Shown: positions 20,380 to 30,800 of the stretch, piece after piece
How the letters are laid out: each line of letters begins with the position of its first letter
How positions within the stretch are numbered: the stretch's first letter is position 1
NCBI GenBank assembly: GCA_963575745.1
Contig: CAUYUJ010003425.1
Location: 37,501 to 101,500 of the forward strand
DNA length: 64,000 bases
Source: Prorocentrum cordatum
Lineage: Eukaryota; Sar; Dinophyceae; Prorocentrales; Prorocentraceae
Direction: 5' to 3'
Position numbers and translations under genes: made by a program
Notes under the pieces: generated by a model
The model's database searches: none
What the model saw: the letters and a program-made list of their open reading frames with translations, nothing else
What the model was told of the DNA's origin: nothing

Positions 20380-21400
20380 GCCACGCCCGGCTGCGGTTCG
20401 TGAGATTCCCAGAGATAGGCGTGGAACAAGTACGTCCGACGCCCATCGGCCGCATCGCTGGACCTTGGCGACGTCGTCCGTGACATGGCACATCGCTGTG
20501 GCCACTTCTCAGCGAATGAGAACCGATCTCCTCTCTCTCTCGAGGCCCGACGCGAGGCCTGCCAGCGCGAGGAAGTGCTGCACCTCCTCACGCTTCACCG
20601 GTGCGCCGGAGGCCCACCCGAACAGGGGCAGCCTCGCCTCCGCGCCGCGGTCGAAGCGCTGCGGGCGCTGCGCCTGCATGGCCGCGAGCGCCGTGATCGG
20701 GCGCAGCGTCAACTGGGCAGCGTACTGGTTGCGCGCGGCTCCCACGTTGTACTGGTCCGTCTTCGACCCCTTGATGTGCAAGACGTATTCGTCTGCGCGA
20801 GCAAATGAGCCGACTCGCTCACCGCCGGGTCTCGCCTCCACATCCTCGCCATGGACCGCTCTCTCCAGCGACCGGGACTCGTCCGTAACCAGGCGAGCAC
20901 GACTGGGACCGTGGAGCCTCATCAGACCAGCCAAAGTCGCCCACGGCCTTCCCCGGTGCAGGAGCGGGTCGCTGTACCCGACGATCAGGCGCGCATACCT
21001 GCATGATGGCAAATAGCTTGTGCTTCACCGTCCCCTCGGCGCGCGTCAACACATCTCGAAGTCGATCAAGGCCCTCGTCTTGCGACCTCTCAGCCCTGCC
21101 CCGGCCCTGGAGCCATGGCTCTTTGCCCTGCGCCGAGCGGTAGGCCGCCCACTGGCGCCGCCCGCCTTCGTACCCATTCCGGGCACCTTCGCTGAGCTTC
21201 TGGAGCATGACCTCGGTCCTCTGGTCGCGAAGCCACTCCCCGTAGCGTTCTCCACCCAGCACGGGGCGCGCGGGCGTGGGCGGCAGTCCTTCGCGTGCTT
21301 GTCCCAGGGCCAGTGGCTGGACCAGCTCGTTCGTCGTGATCGCTCGCCCCTTGCGGGCCAGCCTTGACCTCGCGCCCGCGGGGGTGCGAAACCAGGCCAC
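20380..21400 (-). pseudogene. Tyrosine recombinase (DIRS-type), frameshifted
   Basis: The N-terminal core-binding part is in the frame 20819-21400 (GYEGGRRQWAAYRSAQGKE, LTRAEGTVKHKLFAI). The frame changes near 21010 to continue as RLIVGYSDPLLHRGRPW and later IKGSKTDQYNVG (20509-21012). The box II segment HSLRSG lies at about 20508-20528 in another frame and is followed, after a further shift, by ATAMCHVTDDVAKVQRCGRW. The presumed catalytic Tyr is in FHAYLWESHE (about 20400-20430). The region expected to hold box I Arg is shortened, only around ARADEYV. At least three frame changes mean it cannot make a working enzyme. The motif set H-x-x-R, GRW and AYLWE supports the family. Confidence 0.7.
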
Positions 21401-22251
21401 ATTCTTGTCGAGCTGGAGCTCTCTGGCCGCCGGTGGCTCGGCACGGCCGAGGATGGTGTCCTCGTCGATCTGCTTGAAGCGGATCGCATGGTTCTTGCGC
21501 AGGCTCTTGTGGATGCCCTCCGAGAGCGCCCCTCCGACAACCTCTCTCCCTTGTCAAAGGAGCTCGGCCGCCAGGCTGCCGGGGGCAATGGCCCAGGCCC
21601 CGAACCACCTCCGAGTGGCCTCCCAGGCTGCCTGCTCCTCTGGGTCGTGGCACACCCCGACCTTCGCAGCATCGGAGTCCAGCACCTGCGCGACCGCCTC
21701 GAGCACCGTCCGAGACGACTCCGGCGGCAGGGCACGCACCGCCGCTCGTAGCAGCGTCTCGGTGGAGGTACTCTCGGCCACGCGCGCGCCCCACACCTCG
21801 TCGCTGCCGCCCTGGATGCGCCAGACCTCCTCCAGAGTGAGGGCCCAGACCTTCCCGTGGGTGCCGCCAGGGGTGCACAGCAGTGTCGCACCAGGTCCCG
21901 TGAGCTCCTGTCCTGGCCACCGAGGGGCGCCAGCAGGCTGGCAGGGTCGTCTGGCCTGTGCAGCAGGTGCTTGACACTCTCGATCGTGATGTGTGCCGCC
22001 GTCTTCGGCAGCAGCGGACTGCTCGTGGTGTAGATCGTGGGGTCCAGGAGGATGTCTCCTTGGTTGTCCAGCCGGCCCACTCTCAGATCCTTCCTTATCC
22101 AGGGAGTGCTTGACCCCGTGGGCCGCACGGCGTGCCGGCGGCAAAGTAATGCCCGCCAGGCAGTGCGGCAGTGGGTCGCGCCCGGCTACCAGCACCTCCC
22201 TCGTCCTCGACGCGGCGCCCCCATGCTCGGAGCATAAGAGGTCGAACGCGG
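21401..22251 (-). pseudogene. Linker between RNase H and tyrosine recombinase
   Basis: Three minus frames compete, none intact (frames within 21046-22195). Composition suggests decayed coding DNA joining the RNase H domain to the recombinase N-terminal domain. No independent motif was recognised. Confidence 0.4.
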
Positions 22252-23094
22252 TCAGCGCGAGCCGAGCTGTTTACGAAAGCGTTCGAGCCTCTGGGTGGAT
22301 AGTCCCACCAGCGTGTCTGCGACGACCACGTTGGGGCGGTCCTGGCCCACTCTGACAAAGGGTGCCTCCGCTTCGAAGCCTCTGGGGTCCATCGTTAGGG
22401 ACATCAGCACCCAGGCGGCTGCGTGCCCCGGGTCGGCTTGACGCCCCCCGAGCTTGACAAAGGCGTCCCGATATCTCTGGAGGAGACCGCCCAGCTCGAT
22501 GCCGATCTGGCCTGCCAGTGGGATGCTGGCCCTGGGCGCAGCGGGCGTCCGGAGCGCGCGGTGCCGCAGCGCTGACTCGGGCAGCGGCCCCGTCTCGCTT
22601 GGGATCCGCAGGAGCCTATGCTGGGCATCCGCAGCGATCGAGCCCCAGGCAGCGGGCGGCCCCAGGCGTTGCCAGCCGGCTTTCGCGAGCTCGCTGTGCA
22701 CCTTCTTCACCTCCTCCCTCGTCAGCCAGTCCGCCACCTCGTTGTGATAGGTGCGTACGTGAAACGACGTGAGCACGAAGCCGCGCTCGGCCTCCAGCCG
22801 CGCGATCACGCGTAGCAGGTGGCGCGCCGGGGCGTTCTTAGGCCGGCGCTTCGTCAGCCAAGACTTCACGTTCGCGTTGTCCGTGACGTAGAAGACGAGC
22901 TCGCTTGACCACAGGTGTCCCCTGCAGGCCGCCAGTGCCACCAGTGCTAGGAGCTCCACGATAGAGATGATCCAGTCACTCTCCGAGCTAGGCCCGACCA
23001 CGGCGTCGCTGAGCTGCTCCAACGACGGCTTCGCCTCCGTCGCGAGATACGAGGGCGGGCTGGCAGCCGCCAGAAAAAGCACATCCACCCTAAC
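22252..23094 (-). pseudogene. DIRS-like RNase H domain
   Basis: The frame holds a recognisable retroelement RNase H: IISIVELLALVAL supplies the acidic Glu, YVTDNANVKSWL the Asp-containing strand and turn, and FHVRTYHNEVADWLTR the C-terminal motif. Downstream the same frame continues as a linker (around LAGQIGIELGGLLQRYRDAF) towards the recombinase. The frame extends upstream through a GC-rich repeat into the copia LTR, but that N-terminal stretch is not part of this protein. The domain would degrade RNA in RNA-DNA hybrids during reverse transcription. Confidence 0.75.
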
Positions 23095-23099
23095 GAGTT

Positions 23100-23283
23100 T
23101 GGCCCACCCCGGGCCTCTTGGGCAACCCTCCAGACGACCCGGGAGAACCCCGCGAGAGCCCGAAGACGGCCCCAGAGGGCTCCAAGCGTTCCGGCGCGCT
23201 CCGAAATGACCCCAGAGAGCCCCTAGACGGTCCACGACGACCCCAAAGAGCGCCACACCCCCAAAGATCGCTCCAAGACGTCC
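23100..23283. repeat. Degenerate CCAAGAGGCC repeat, left of copia insertion
   Basis: Irregular copies of CCCAAGAGGCC, CCAAGACGGTCC and similar words. The same type of sequence resumes at 33485 on the other side of the copia element, so the element was inserted inside this repeat. Its last four bases, GTCC, are the left copy of the target duplication. Confidence 0.75.
23280..23283. repeat. Target-site duplication, left copy (GTCC)
   Basis: GTCC directly precedes the left LTR. The same four bases directly follow the right LTR at 33485-33488. Ty1/copia integrases usually make 5-bp duplications, so this is one base short or the fifth base has diverged. Confidence 0.6.
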
Positions 23284-23426
23284 TGTGGCAGCAGGAGAGG
23301 GGACATAATGTTTTGCCTTGAGCCACATGTGGCACGGACACACACAAGATGGATCTCGATCCATCAATCCCCAGGGTGAAACACCAAAAGCTAAACCTAT
23401 ACGTGAGATTATGGACCCCTGGAACA
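23284..23426 (-). repeat. Copia 3' LTR
   Basis: 143 bp. Plus-strand ends are TGTGGCAGC and CTGGAACA; on the coding (minus) strand it begins TGTTCCAGG and ends CTGCCACA, the standard TG/CA ends. Six substitutions and no indels separate it from the 5' LTR. It contains GATGGATC-TC-GATCCATC, a small perfect hairpin, and a spliced-leader-like 22-mer at 23317-23338. Confidence 0.95.
23317..23338 (-). promoter_or_regulatory. Spliced-leader-like 22-mer in the 3' LTR
   Basis: On the coding strand the sequence starts TCCGT and ends TGTGGCTCAAG. The dinoflagellate spliced leader also starts CCGT and ends TTGGCTCAAG, with the same 22-nt length. Sixteen of 22 positions agree, with the central bases differing. 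It could be a relic of trans-splicing captured at the RNA 5' end, or chance. Confidence 0.4.
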
Positions 23427-23560
23427 TGGGTCCAACTTTCTCTAGGTTTGTTTAGCTGTCCCGAAACTCGATTCACAAGTCCGTGTCCACTGCCTGGCAG
23501 TGTCAAAAGCGACCTGCAAATGCTAAACATACGCAGCAGCAGAAAGATAGAGAGGCAGAA

Positions 23561-24310
23561 CTAGAGAGCAGATTCTTGGAAAGCGGATTCGGAGGATAAT
23601 GAAGGCGGAGGGAGAGAGGAGGAGGACGGGAGGACACTACCACCACCAACCAGGCCAGGAGGAGCCCTCTGGTCCAGGTAGTCGAGCCATGCGATCCAGG
23701 CAGGCTCCGACAGCATTCTTCGGGAGGCCGACTGAGAGCGATCCTTGAGCTCGGGCATGTCCTTCCGGCGGCCGACCTCTTGAGCCTCGTCCACCAGACT
23801 GAGCTTGCCATTGGTCATCAGATCAAACAGCGCGGCATTGCACTTAGTCACGTCGTCCTTGGTCAGGGCATCCACGGGCATACGGCCATGGGGTATCCAC
23901 CGTATTCTACCCCTGGCTCGCTCCAAGGACTCACAGATGATGGCGAGGTCTAGAGCAGTACGCCTATCGCGGGCCGACGCATTTCCTTCCTTTTGGCAGG
24001 TATCATATATTGACTTGGCGTCCACTACGTGGACCTGTTGCTCCCTGGAACCCAAACTACAATCGCGTCTTAAGACCGTAGTGAAGGGCCCTGAGGCCCG
24101 CGCGCAATCAGTCAGATCAACATCTCTGAACACAACATCTCGATACAACACTTGAAGATACTCGACTTCCGCCACGGCAGCCGAGAGAGCTTGAGTCCCC
24201 CCGGCCAACGTCGAAGGCACCTTACGCCGTAGCTTACTGCTACGCCAACCGAGCACGGACGCTCTCACCACCTGATTATCGAGAACAGACTTGTCTGCAG
24301 CCAACACCAT
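23561..24310 (-). pseudogene. Copia RNase H
   Basis: Typical copia RNase H: RSSKLRRKVPSTLAGGTQAL, the Glu in VAEVEYLQ, the Asp in VVDAKSIYD, DLAIICESLERARG and the C-terminal WIPHGRMPVDALTKDD. The frame opens downstream of the T6 shift; the ATG at 24310 is internal to the domain and not a true start. It ends about 135 bases before the 3' LTR, after a Ser/Pro-rich tail. Confidence 0.88.
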
Positions 24311-24914
24311 CCAGGCTCCCTGGGTGGGGTCGGCCGGAAGGCCGTTGTCGTCCTGGAGCGACTCTACCGATCCGACACCGCCGGCATCGGAAAAAAGAGA
24401 TGAAAGACATGCGCTCGGGGTCTAGTTGCCAGATCGTTAATCCTCGAGAGGCTGTTGCCCTCAAGTGCTTCACCAACTTGTTGGCACAGGACACGTCCGA
24501 CACTGTCGGAGCTCTTAAACGACTGGCCAAAATACTTGCCACTCCGGCCGCTTCTGGCCGTGACTCTCGGCCGACCCAATTGAACTTATAGACCAGGGAA
24601 CGCATAGCTTTGAACTCGGACGGCTCGAGAGGAGAATTCTTGACGGACAAGCGGCCCCGGGCCAGAGTCAAGGGGCTCATTTCTTCCAGGATGTATTTTT
24701 CTTGATCAATAACGGCCTTGCCGGGTAAGAAGGAAACGCGCCTACCTGCAAAGTCCACTGAGCCGGCATGACAATCTCGATACTTCCCGAAACGGAAGCG
24801 GTCCTCTAGGATACTGCGAATCCACGCTCGGGCATCCGCATCCGCACTGCCGATAAAGAAATCGTCGACTTCCAGCAACATCATGTTCTGGATGGCCCCA
24901 TCTGCTCGATACTT
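24276..24914 (-). pseudogene. Copia reverse transcriptase, catalytic and C-terminal part
   Basis: Same frame as 24915-26987, just after its TAG. It carries motif C as LLEVDDFFIGS (24855-24885), where E takes the place of the usual Y before VDD, then DAGSVDFAGR-type and TIWQLDPERMSF segments towards the connection domain. The frame runs into a T6 run near 24390, where one extra base shifts it away from the RNase H frame. Confidence 0.85.
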
Positions 24915-26987
24915 CTACCACCAGCAGGGCTCCAGCAAACTCCTTTCGAACCCATGCTTTTCCAGATGGCCAACCACAGTCCGACGCCAGGCTACTGGAG
25001 CATCATCCAGCCCGTAAACGTTCACCAGCAAAAAGATAAGGGATCCAGGCTCGACGTCGATACCCTCGCAGGGTTCAACGTAGATCTGGCCCTGGGACCT
25101 CGCCATTGGATCTGACTGGGTGAAAGCGTTCTTAACGTCCGCAATGTCACCGAGCATCCGGAAATTGACCAGTACCTGAATGAACATCATAATGGATGAG
25201 GTCTGGGGAGTGGGTGCGTATACTGCGAGGGAGCCAGAGTCGGGGTCCTCATGACCATGTACACACCACCTGGACTTCGCCTTAGGTTCTACGAAAGTCC
25301 CTTCAACTGGCTTCCATCGGCGCACCCTTCGGCTGGATATAATCCTGTCCGGACAACGTTGCCGGATCTTCGCCGCCTGGCTCGGAGGGATGACTCGGAC
25401 CCCCCCGGATTGCAGCATGGCCTTCCATTCTTTGCTATCTGAAGCCTGGAACTTCTGACGCTCCTGAGGGGTGAGCCTCTTGAGGGTTACTTCTCCCCCG
25501 CGGCTAGCCGCAAAGGTGCCCCCGCCCTGGGTGCTTTCGCACACGGCCCCAACAAACCCCTCGGCATCCCCGGGAACAACGGAGAGCCCGTCAATCGGTC
25601 CCGGGACCACGAAGAACTCGCTGGCGGCTTCTGCCTCGATCATTCCCTCGGCTCCCCTGTTGCGATTGGGCGACCGAGACCTGACTCGGGCTTCGATGGC
25701 CTGAACACGCTCCTGAACGGACTGCCTCGGCTCATCGCCGGTCCTGACAGGCCCCCGGGTCTCCAGGCCAGGTCCAGGACCCCCGACACCGGAGGAGGAG
25801 GAGGCAGCCCCACCGACGGGGTAAGGAGGGGAGGAGCCCGAGGAAGGGTCGGTCCTGGCCCTCTTTATCTCGGGAGGCGCGCCCCCGGCCCTCGCAGCTC
25901 GAATGCAGGCTGGGACATCCCCCGGCTGTGTGAGGCGCCCTCTTGTCTTAGGCCTCGCCCCCTCTGGTGGAGACGGAATGACAGGGGAAAGAGAACTGGG
26001 AGACGCAGGCAAGGGGGGAGGAACAGGAGCGGGCAAGGAAGCAGGAGGAGGAGGAGACGGAGGAGGGAGGAGTCCTGGATTCTCCTGATCCCCTGGCTCG
26101 ACCTCTGCGGATCCTGAGCTGACTCCTCGAGACAACTGCTGACTGAGAGACGGCGTTGCCGACTCCCCTCTGTCTGAGGGAGCCAGCTCAGAAATACTTG
26201 GCAACCCGGTCCTGTCCGAGCCCGGCTGGGCCACAACCGATCCGGCACGAGAGAGAGACCCTCTGGATGGCCTCCGAGGAAGCCCAAGAGTCCCACCCAC
26301 TGACGGAGACGGGGGTCGATCCTCCGGTCTCCGTTCCTCGGCCGGCGTCGGCCCAGCTCCGGGGACCCTTGGTTCCGAATCGAGCTCGGCTTGTGCCGCC
26401 TCGTCCCAAGCACTCTCGGGAGGGGGCCCCTCGCGCTGGACGTCCACGGCGGTCACCCGCCTCGCCTGGGCAGAACGGAGCAGCTCCTGCCATCTAGGGT
26501 CCTCGGCCAATTGAAGGCCGCACTCTTCCTCGGGGCTAGCAAGCCTAACTTGTTCGGCCGAACATTTCCAGAGGCGGGCCCGGACCGCAACCCACGCCGC
26601 GCCGCCCTCGGCAAGCACCACGACCCCGGGACCCGTCCAGCCAGCACGGCGGCGCCCTCGAGCATCGGCCCTGGACGATATCCTGGTGAAATGCCTCCAG
26701 ACGAAAACCCACTGGCCGGGGGTAAACCTCCTGGTCCCAGGGGCCCTGGCCCGGGCCGCTCGGGACAGCTTGTCTCGGGCCGTGGCTTCCATGGCAAGTC
26801 TGCGGGCCGCCGCTCGGATGGCGTGGGCCCTGGCAAACTCGGCTCCCGCCTCGTCCTGCTCTGAGGAGGGACTCATAACATCCTGCCACCCGGGCAATGC
26901 CCGTCGATCGTCGGACAGGAGCTCGTGCGGAAGCCGCGGATTTTCCCCGAAAACCAACTGGAGAGGCGAGAACCGCCTCGATGCCAA
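24915..26987 (-). pseudogene. Copia reverse transcriptase, N-terminal part with linker
   Basis: The first residues (RRFSPLQLVFGENPRLP) finish the integrase region. A long Pro/Ser-rich linker follows, then reverse transcriptase from about residue 530: KPVEGTFVEPKAKSRWCVHG, then motif A DIADVKNAFTQSDP (about 615) and the VYGLDDAPVAWRR region (about 660). The frame ends at TAG 24915-24917 directly before the catalytic motif C. The next codons continue in the same frame, so a single nonsense change separates the two halves. No ATG begins the frame; it is part of the polyprotein. Confidence 0.85.
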
Positions 26988-27877
26988 AATCGGTTCTTAT
27001 GCGCCACCAGCTCAAACACCAGATCATCTAACTCCTGGAGGGACGAGGGAAGCGACGTCCCGGACTCTAGCTCGATACGGACTCTGTCTTTGACCCAGCC
27101 ACCGTGTCTCTCCGCTCGTCCGTTCTGCCCGGGACTGTCCGCGTCGCAGACATGGCGACAAACTCCCCACTGTTCCAAACCTCTGGCGAACCGAGCTCCA
27201 AACTCCGAGCCCCCGTCCGAGATGATCAGATGTGGCGCACCCAAGAGTCGGACCCAGGACCTCAGAAACTCGGACCAGACGGCAGCCGACGTCGCGGCCT
27301 CGACTCGGGTGACAACCTGCAGGTTCGACCCGTGGTCGACGATGTTGAGATATGGATACGTCGTACCTTGAAAGTCGAGGTAGAAGAGATCAACCCCCAC
27401 GATGTGATTAAAACGAAAAGTTCTAGGCAACGCAACTCGACGATGGGCCCCCGACTGCGACCGTTCCGCACATTCCGAACAAACAAAATGCTGACGCACC
27501 CATCTCACCAGGTGCTGTTTGGTCCCGCCGGCCCGAAGAACCCGAAGAAACTTCCGATTGTCGGGATGGCCCATGTTGCGATGCAACTTGTATATCAACC
27601 GTTTTTCGTCCTCAGTGGGCTGAGGATCGGGCTTCCCGGTCACATCGCCTCTCGTCCTGTTCTGAGGGGGTGGTCGGGTCTCGGGCTCGTCGTCGTTCTC
27701 GTCCGAACCTTCGGGCTCGATCGCCCGCGCCACCAATTGCTTCCCCGGCCTCCGCAGCTCCGTCGGAGACTCCTTCCGCCAGCTCCGCCCAGGAAGACTG
27801 CCTGGCTCTGGAAGCTCCGGACCAGTGTCCGGCGACGGCCCTGGCGACAGTGCGCACGAACGGGGGGGGGGTAACAT
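26873..27877 (-). pseudogene. Copia integrase
   Basis: The zinc-binding N-terminal domain has H99, H104, C133 and C136 (KLHRNMGHP ... VCSEC). The catalytic core has D163 (GVDLFYLD), D221 (IISDGGSEFG) and E256 (NGRAERHGG), exactly the DD35E spacing of retroviral and copia integrases. It would join element cDNA to target DNA. The frame differs from the upstream polyprotein frame; the change is at or near the run of ten C (coding sense) at 27862-27871, one base short or read by -1 slippage. A second one-base change at TTTT near 26990 moves the rest of the protein into the next frame. The catalytic residues are intact. Confidence 0.9.
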
Positions 27878-30800
27878 CCCGCCTTGGTGGTGACCGAGCC
27901 TCCCTCCAGAACACCGTGCTCGTGTTCCCCCGCGCAGAGATGACCCTCTAAAAGGCGTAGCACCTCGGGGTGGTTAGACAAAATTCCCGTGGGTTTTTTA
28001 TTAAGCCCCCGGCTGTCCACCTGCATTCCGAACTGGCACATGTCGAGGCGGATCCGTCGAACGCCCGGCAGGTCCCACACGCACTTGACCACATGCGTTC
28101 CCCAGGAGGAAGCATAGAGGGGGTGTTCAAACGCAAAGAAGCGGCCGTGTCCAACCTGATAGTCGGCTATCCTCATGCAAAGGAAAAGGTCCCGGAGGCC
28201 GTCTCGCACTAGTGACCTCCAGTCCTCGGGGCCCATCCGATCCCGATTCAGCCTATTGATCGCGGAAAAGGCCCGACACTCGGAACACAACCAGATCATT
28301 TCGGGTCGATCGGTCCTGATCGTCTCCCAGAGGCGATCAACTTCTGTTCTTTGAGCGGCGTCCCAGCCGACCTTGAGGCCCCACGAGGCCTCCTCTCCCA
28401 CGGGGGCCCCATTTTTCTTAACGACGGGAGCGATCCTGGGAGGGGAGAACACTTCCATGAAAGCCACCTTGGATCGTCCCGAGGTGACCGACGCGCCGAC
28501 AGAAAAGGTCCCTGGGAGGGCTCCAGTTGCCCTGGCTGCTGCCTCGCCGAGAGCCTTTCTCACTTGAGACCCGCAGGCGACCTCATGGTCGTCGTTCATC
28601 CAATCTCCGTCGAGCCACTCAGGCCCGACCAGGAGCTTCTGCGCAAAGGGAGGAGAAGTAGGAGAAGGGATAGTCAATGGGCTCTCTGGCGAGCCCCTGT
28701 CAGAGACGGCAGCGCACGCACAGACCAGACGACTGCACCTCGAACGCTGCTGCTGCTGGCCCAGAGCCCCTCGGCTCGGGCCAGCGACTAAAGAGCTAGG
28801 AGTGGCGCCCGAGGACACCGCTACATCTCGTCGTCCTTGTCGCTCTCGTAGAGGATCTCCCAAGGCGGCGTCGCTGCCGTGGTCGAGACCTGCGGCCCGC
28901 CCTCGGGCTCCGGCGAGGAAGCACCCGCCTGCGAGCTGTCCGGCTCCTGCAACGGAAGCTCCTGGTTCGCTCCGACGGCGTTGGCCACCTGCACGAGCCC
29001 CATCACTGCCGTCCCGATCTCCACTATCATCTGCGCCATCTGGCCCATTGACTGCTCGATGTTGCCGACCGACAGCGACAGGGTGCTCATCTGCTCTGTC
29101 AGGTAGTCGAGGGATTCTCCCATCGGCTCCAGTGCTTCCAAGGTACGACGGAGTCGGATGAGCGCCTGATGGATCTGCTGCAGGCCCTCCTCCAGCTGAC
29201 TGCTGGTCTGGAACTGGGCTTGACTGGCGTACTGTGCAATCTGCTCGACCACCTCCTGCACCTTTCCGAGGGATCGAATCCCCTCGGGGATCTGGTGCAA
29301 CTGCCACTGTAGAGCGTTGAGGTAGCCGTTCAGGTCGTTCGCTGTCTGCAGCGCCGCCGCCCCTGTCTGAAACACGGGATTCTCCTGCATGATCTGCACC
29401 GTCCGCTCGGCAGCAGCCGCCGCCCGTCTGGCCGCCTCTGCCGCGGACTCCGGGCTCGCTGCCGGCCCGCCGTCCTGCTCGCCACCGCTGCCGCGTGGCG
29501 CCCAGGTGAGCTTGTAGCCGCAGAACTTGCACTTCGTGCCCGAGCCGCACTGGTTGCCGTACGATGTGGCCTGCGAGTGGTTGCAGTTGTTCACCAGCTT
29601 GGGCGGCGGCGGCTTGACTGGGATCGATCTCTGCTTCAGCGGTGCTGCTGCCCGCCTGGCTGGGATGGCTGCTGCTGCCGCTGCCGCCGAGATCGGAGCT
29701 GCCGCTGCTGCTGCCGCTGTCGGTTCTCCGTCGTCGCTTTGGTTCGTGACCAGCTGCATCGATGTCTGATCCTCGTCGCGACTGTGGGGAATCCCCGGCA
29801 TTGCTCCCGGGGCCCGGGCACTCGGCGCCCCTCCGTGGCCTAGCAGCCGTGCCGATCTCGCCTTCGGCGGACCTGGAAACTGCCCCTGGGCTCCGGCCAG
29901 CCATGGCATCGGTGACGCTGCTGGCTGAGCGCTGGAGGCTGCGGCCGGATTCGGCCCAGGCGGAGGGCCCGACGGCGGAGGGGGAGCCTGGAGTAGGTAC
30001 TGCTGGTACTCCATCGTCAGGATGGGCGCCCCGTCCGTCAGGTAGCCGGCCACTCCTCGGTCGGGCACTCCATCGGGTCCGGCGGCCGCCACCGCCTGAG
30101 CCCAAGTCATCAGCTGGGCGGGCAACTGACTGGGCACCCCGGGATGGGAAGGCGGTCCGCTCGGAGTCGTGGTGACCTCTGCAGGCGCCTCCACCGGCGT
30201 CTCGATCGCCTGGCTCAGCGCTGCCCTGGCAGCGTCTCCTCGACTGTCGCTGCCGTCGCCTTTGCTGTTGCCGCCGCCGGGCGGCTGAGCGGTGGACCCG
30301 CGGAACTGGGGAGCTCCCCGCACTGAGAGGGCCCCCCTCAGGAAGTACATGGAAATCGTTATGAACATCATCGCTGCGCCGGACGACGCCGGCAGGACGC
30401 TGCGATCGTCGGCTCAGACGTCGACGCCGAGAAAGACGCGAGCAAAGACTCGAGCCAAAAGAGGCCACGGACAGTAGATACACGAGAGCCCTCGGGCCCC
30501 TGCTGCCGATGAGGTCGAGAGCTCCTCTGCCGATGGGGTCGAGAGCCCTGCCCCGTCCTTCGTTGCTGTTGTCCGAGACCTTAGCATGCCCCAGAGATCC
30601 TGAGCCCGTGACCTGTTTGAGGCGGGCCCGCTGAGCCCAACACACGAGGAATAGGCAGACCGCGACTGCGACGATTAAGACGACCGAGTAGCCCACGCAC
30701 GGCGATTCCCTCGGATCCCTGCTGGACGTTCTGCTCGAAAACTCCCTTTGCCTGGAACCCGCGCGACTCCACCCGGACCCCGTACGTCTCGACTTAGCCC

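Larger units (their letters stand above)
19813..23094 (-). mobile_element. DIRS-like retroelement remnant (RNase H then tyrosine recombinase)
   Basis: Minus-strand order is an RNase H domain (22252-23094), a linker, then a tyrosine recombinase (about 20380-21400). This is the 3' half of a DIRS-type element, which integrates by tyrosine recombinase rather than by a DDE integrase. The reverse transcriptase that should precede RNase H is absent. Instead there is about 190 bases of CCAAGAGG-type repeat and then the copia LTR. Multiple frame changes make it non-functional. Confidence 0.75.
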
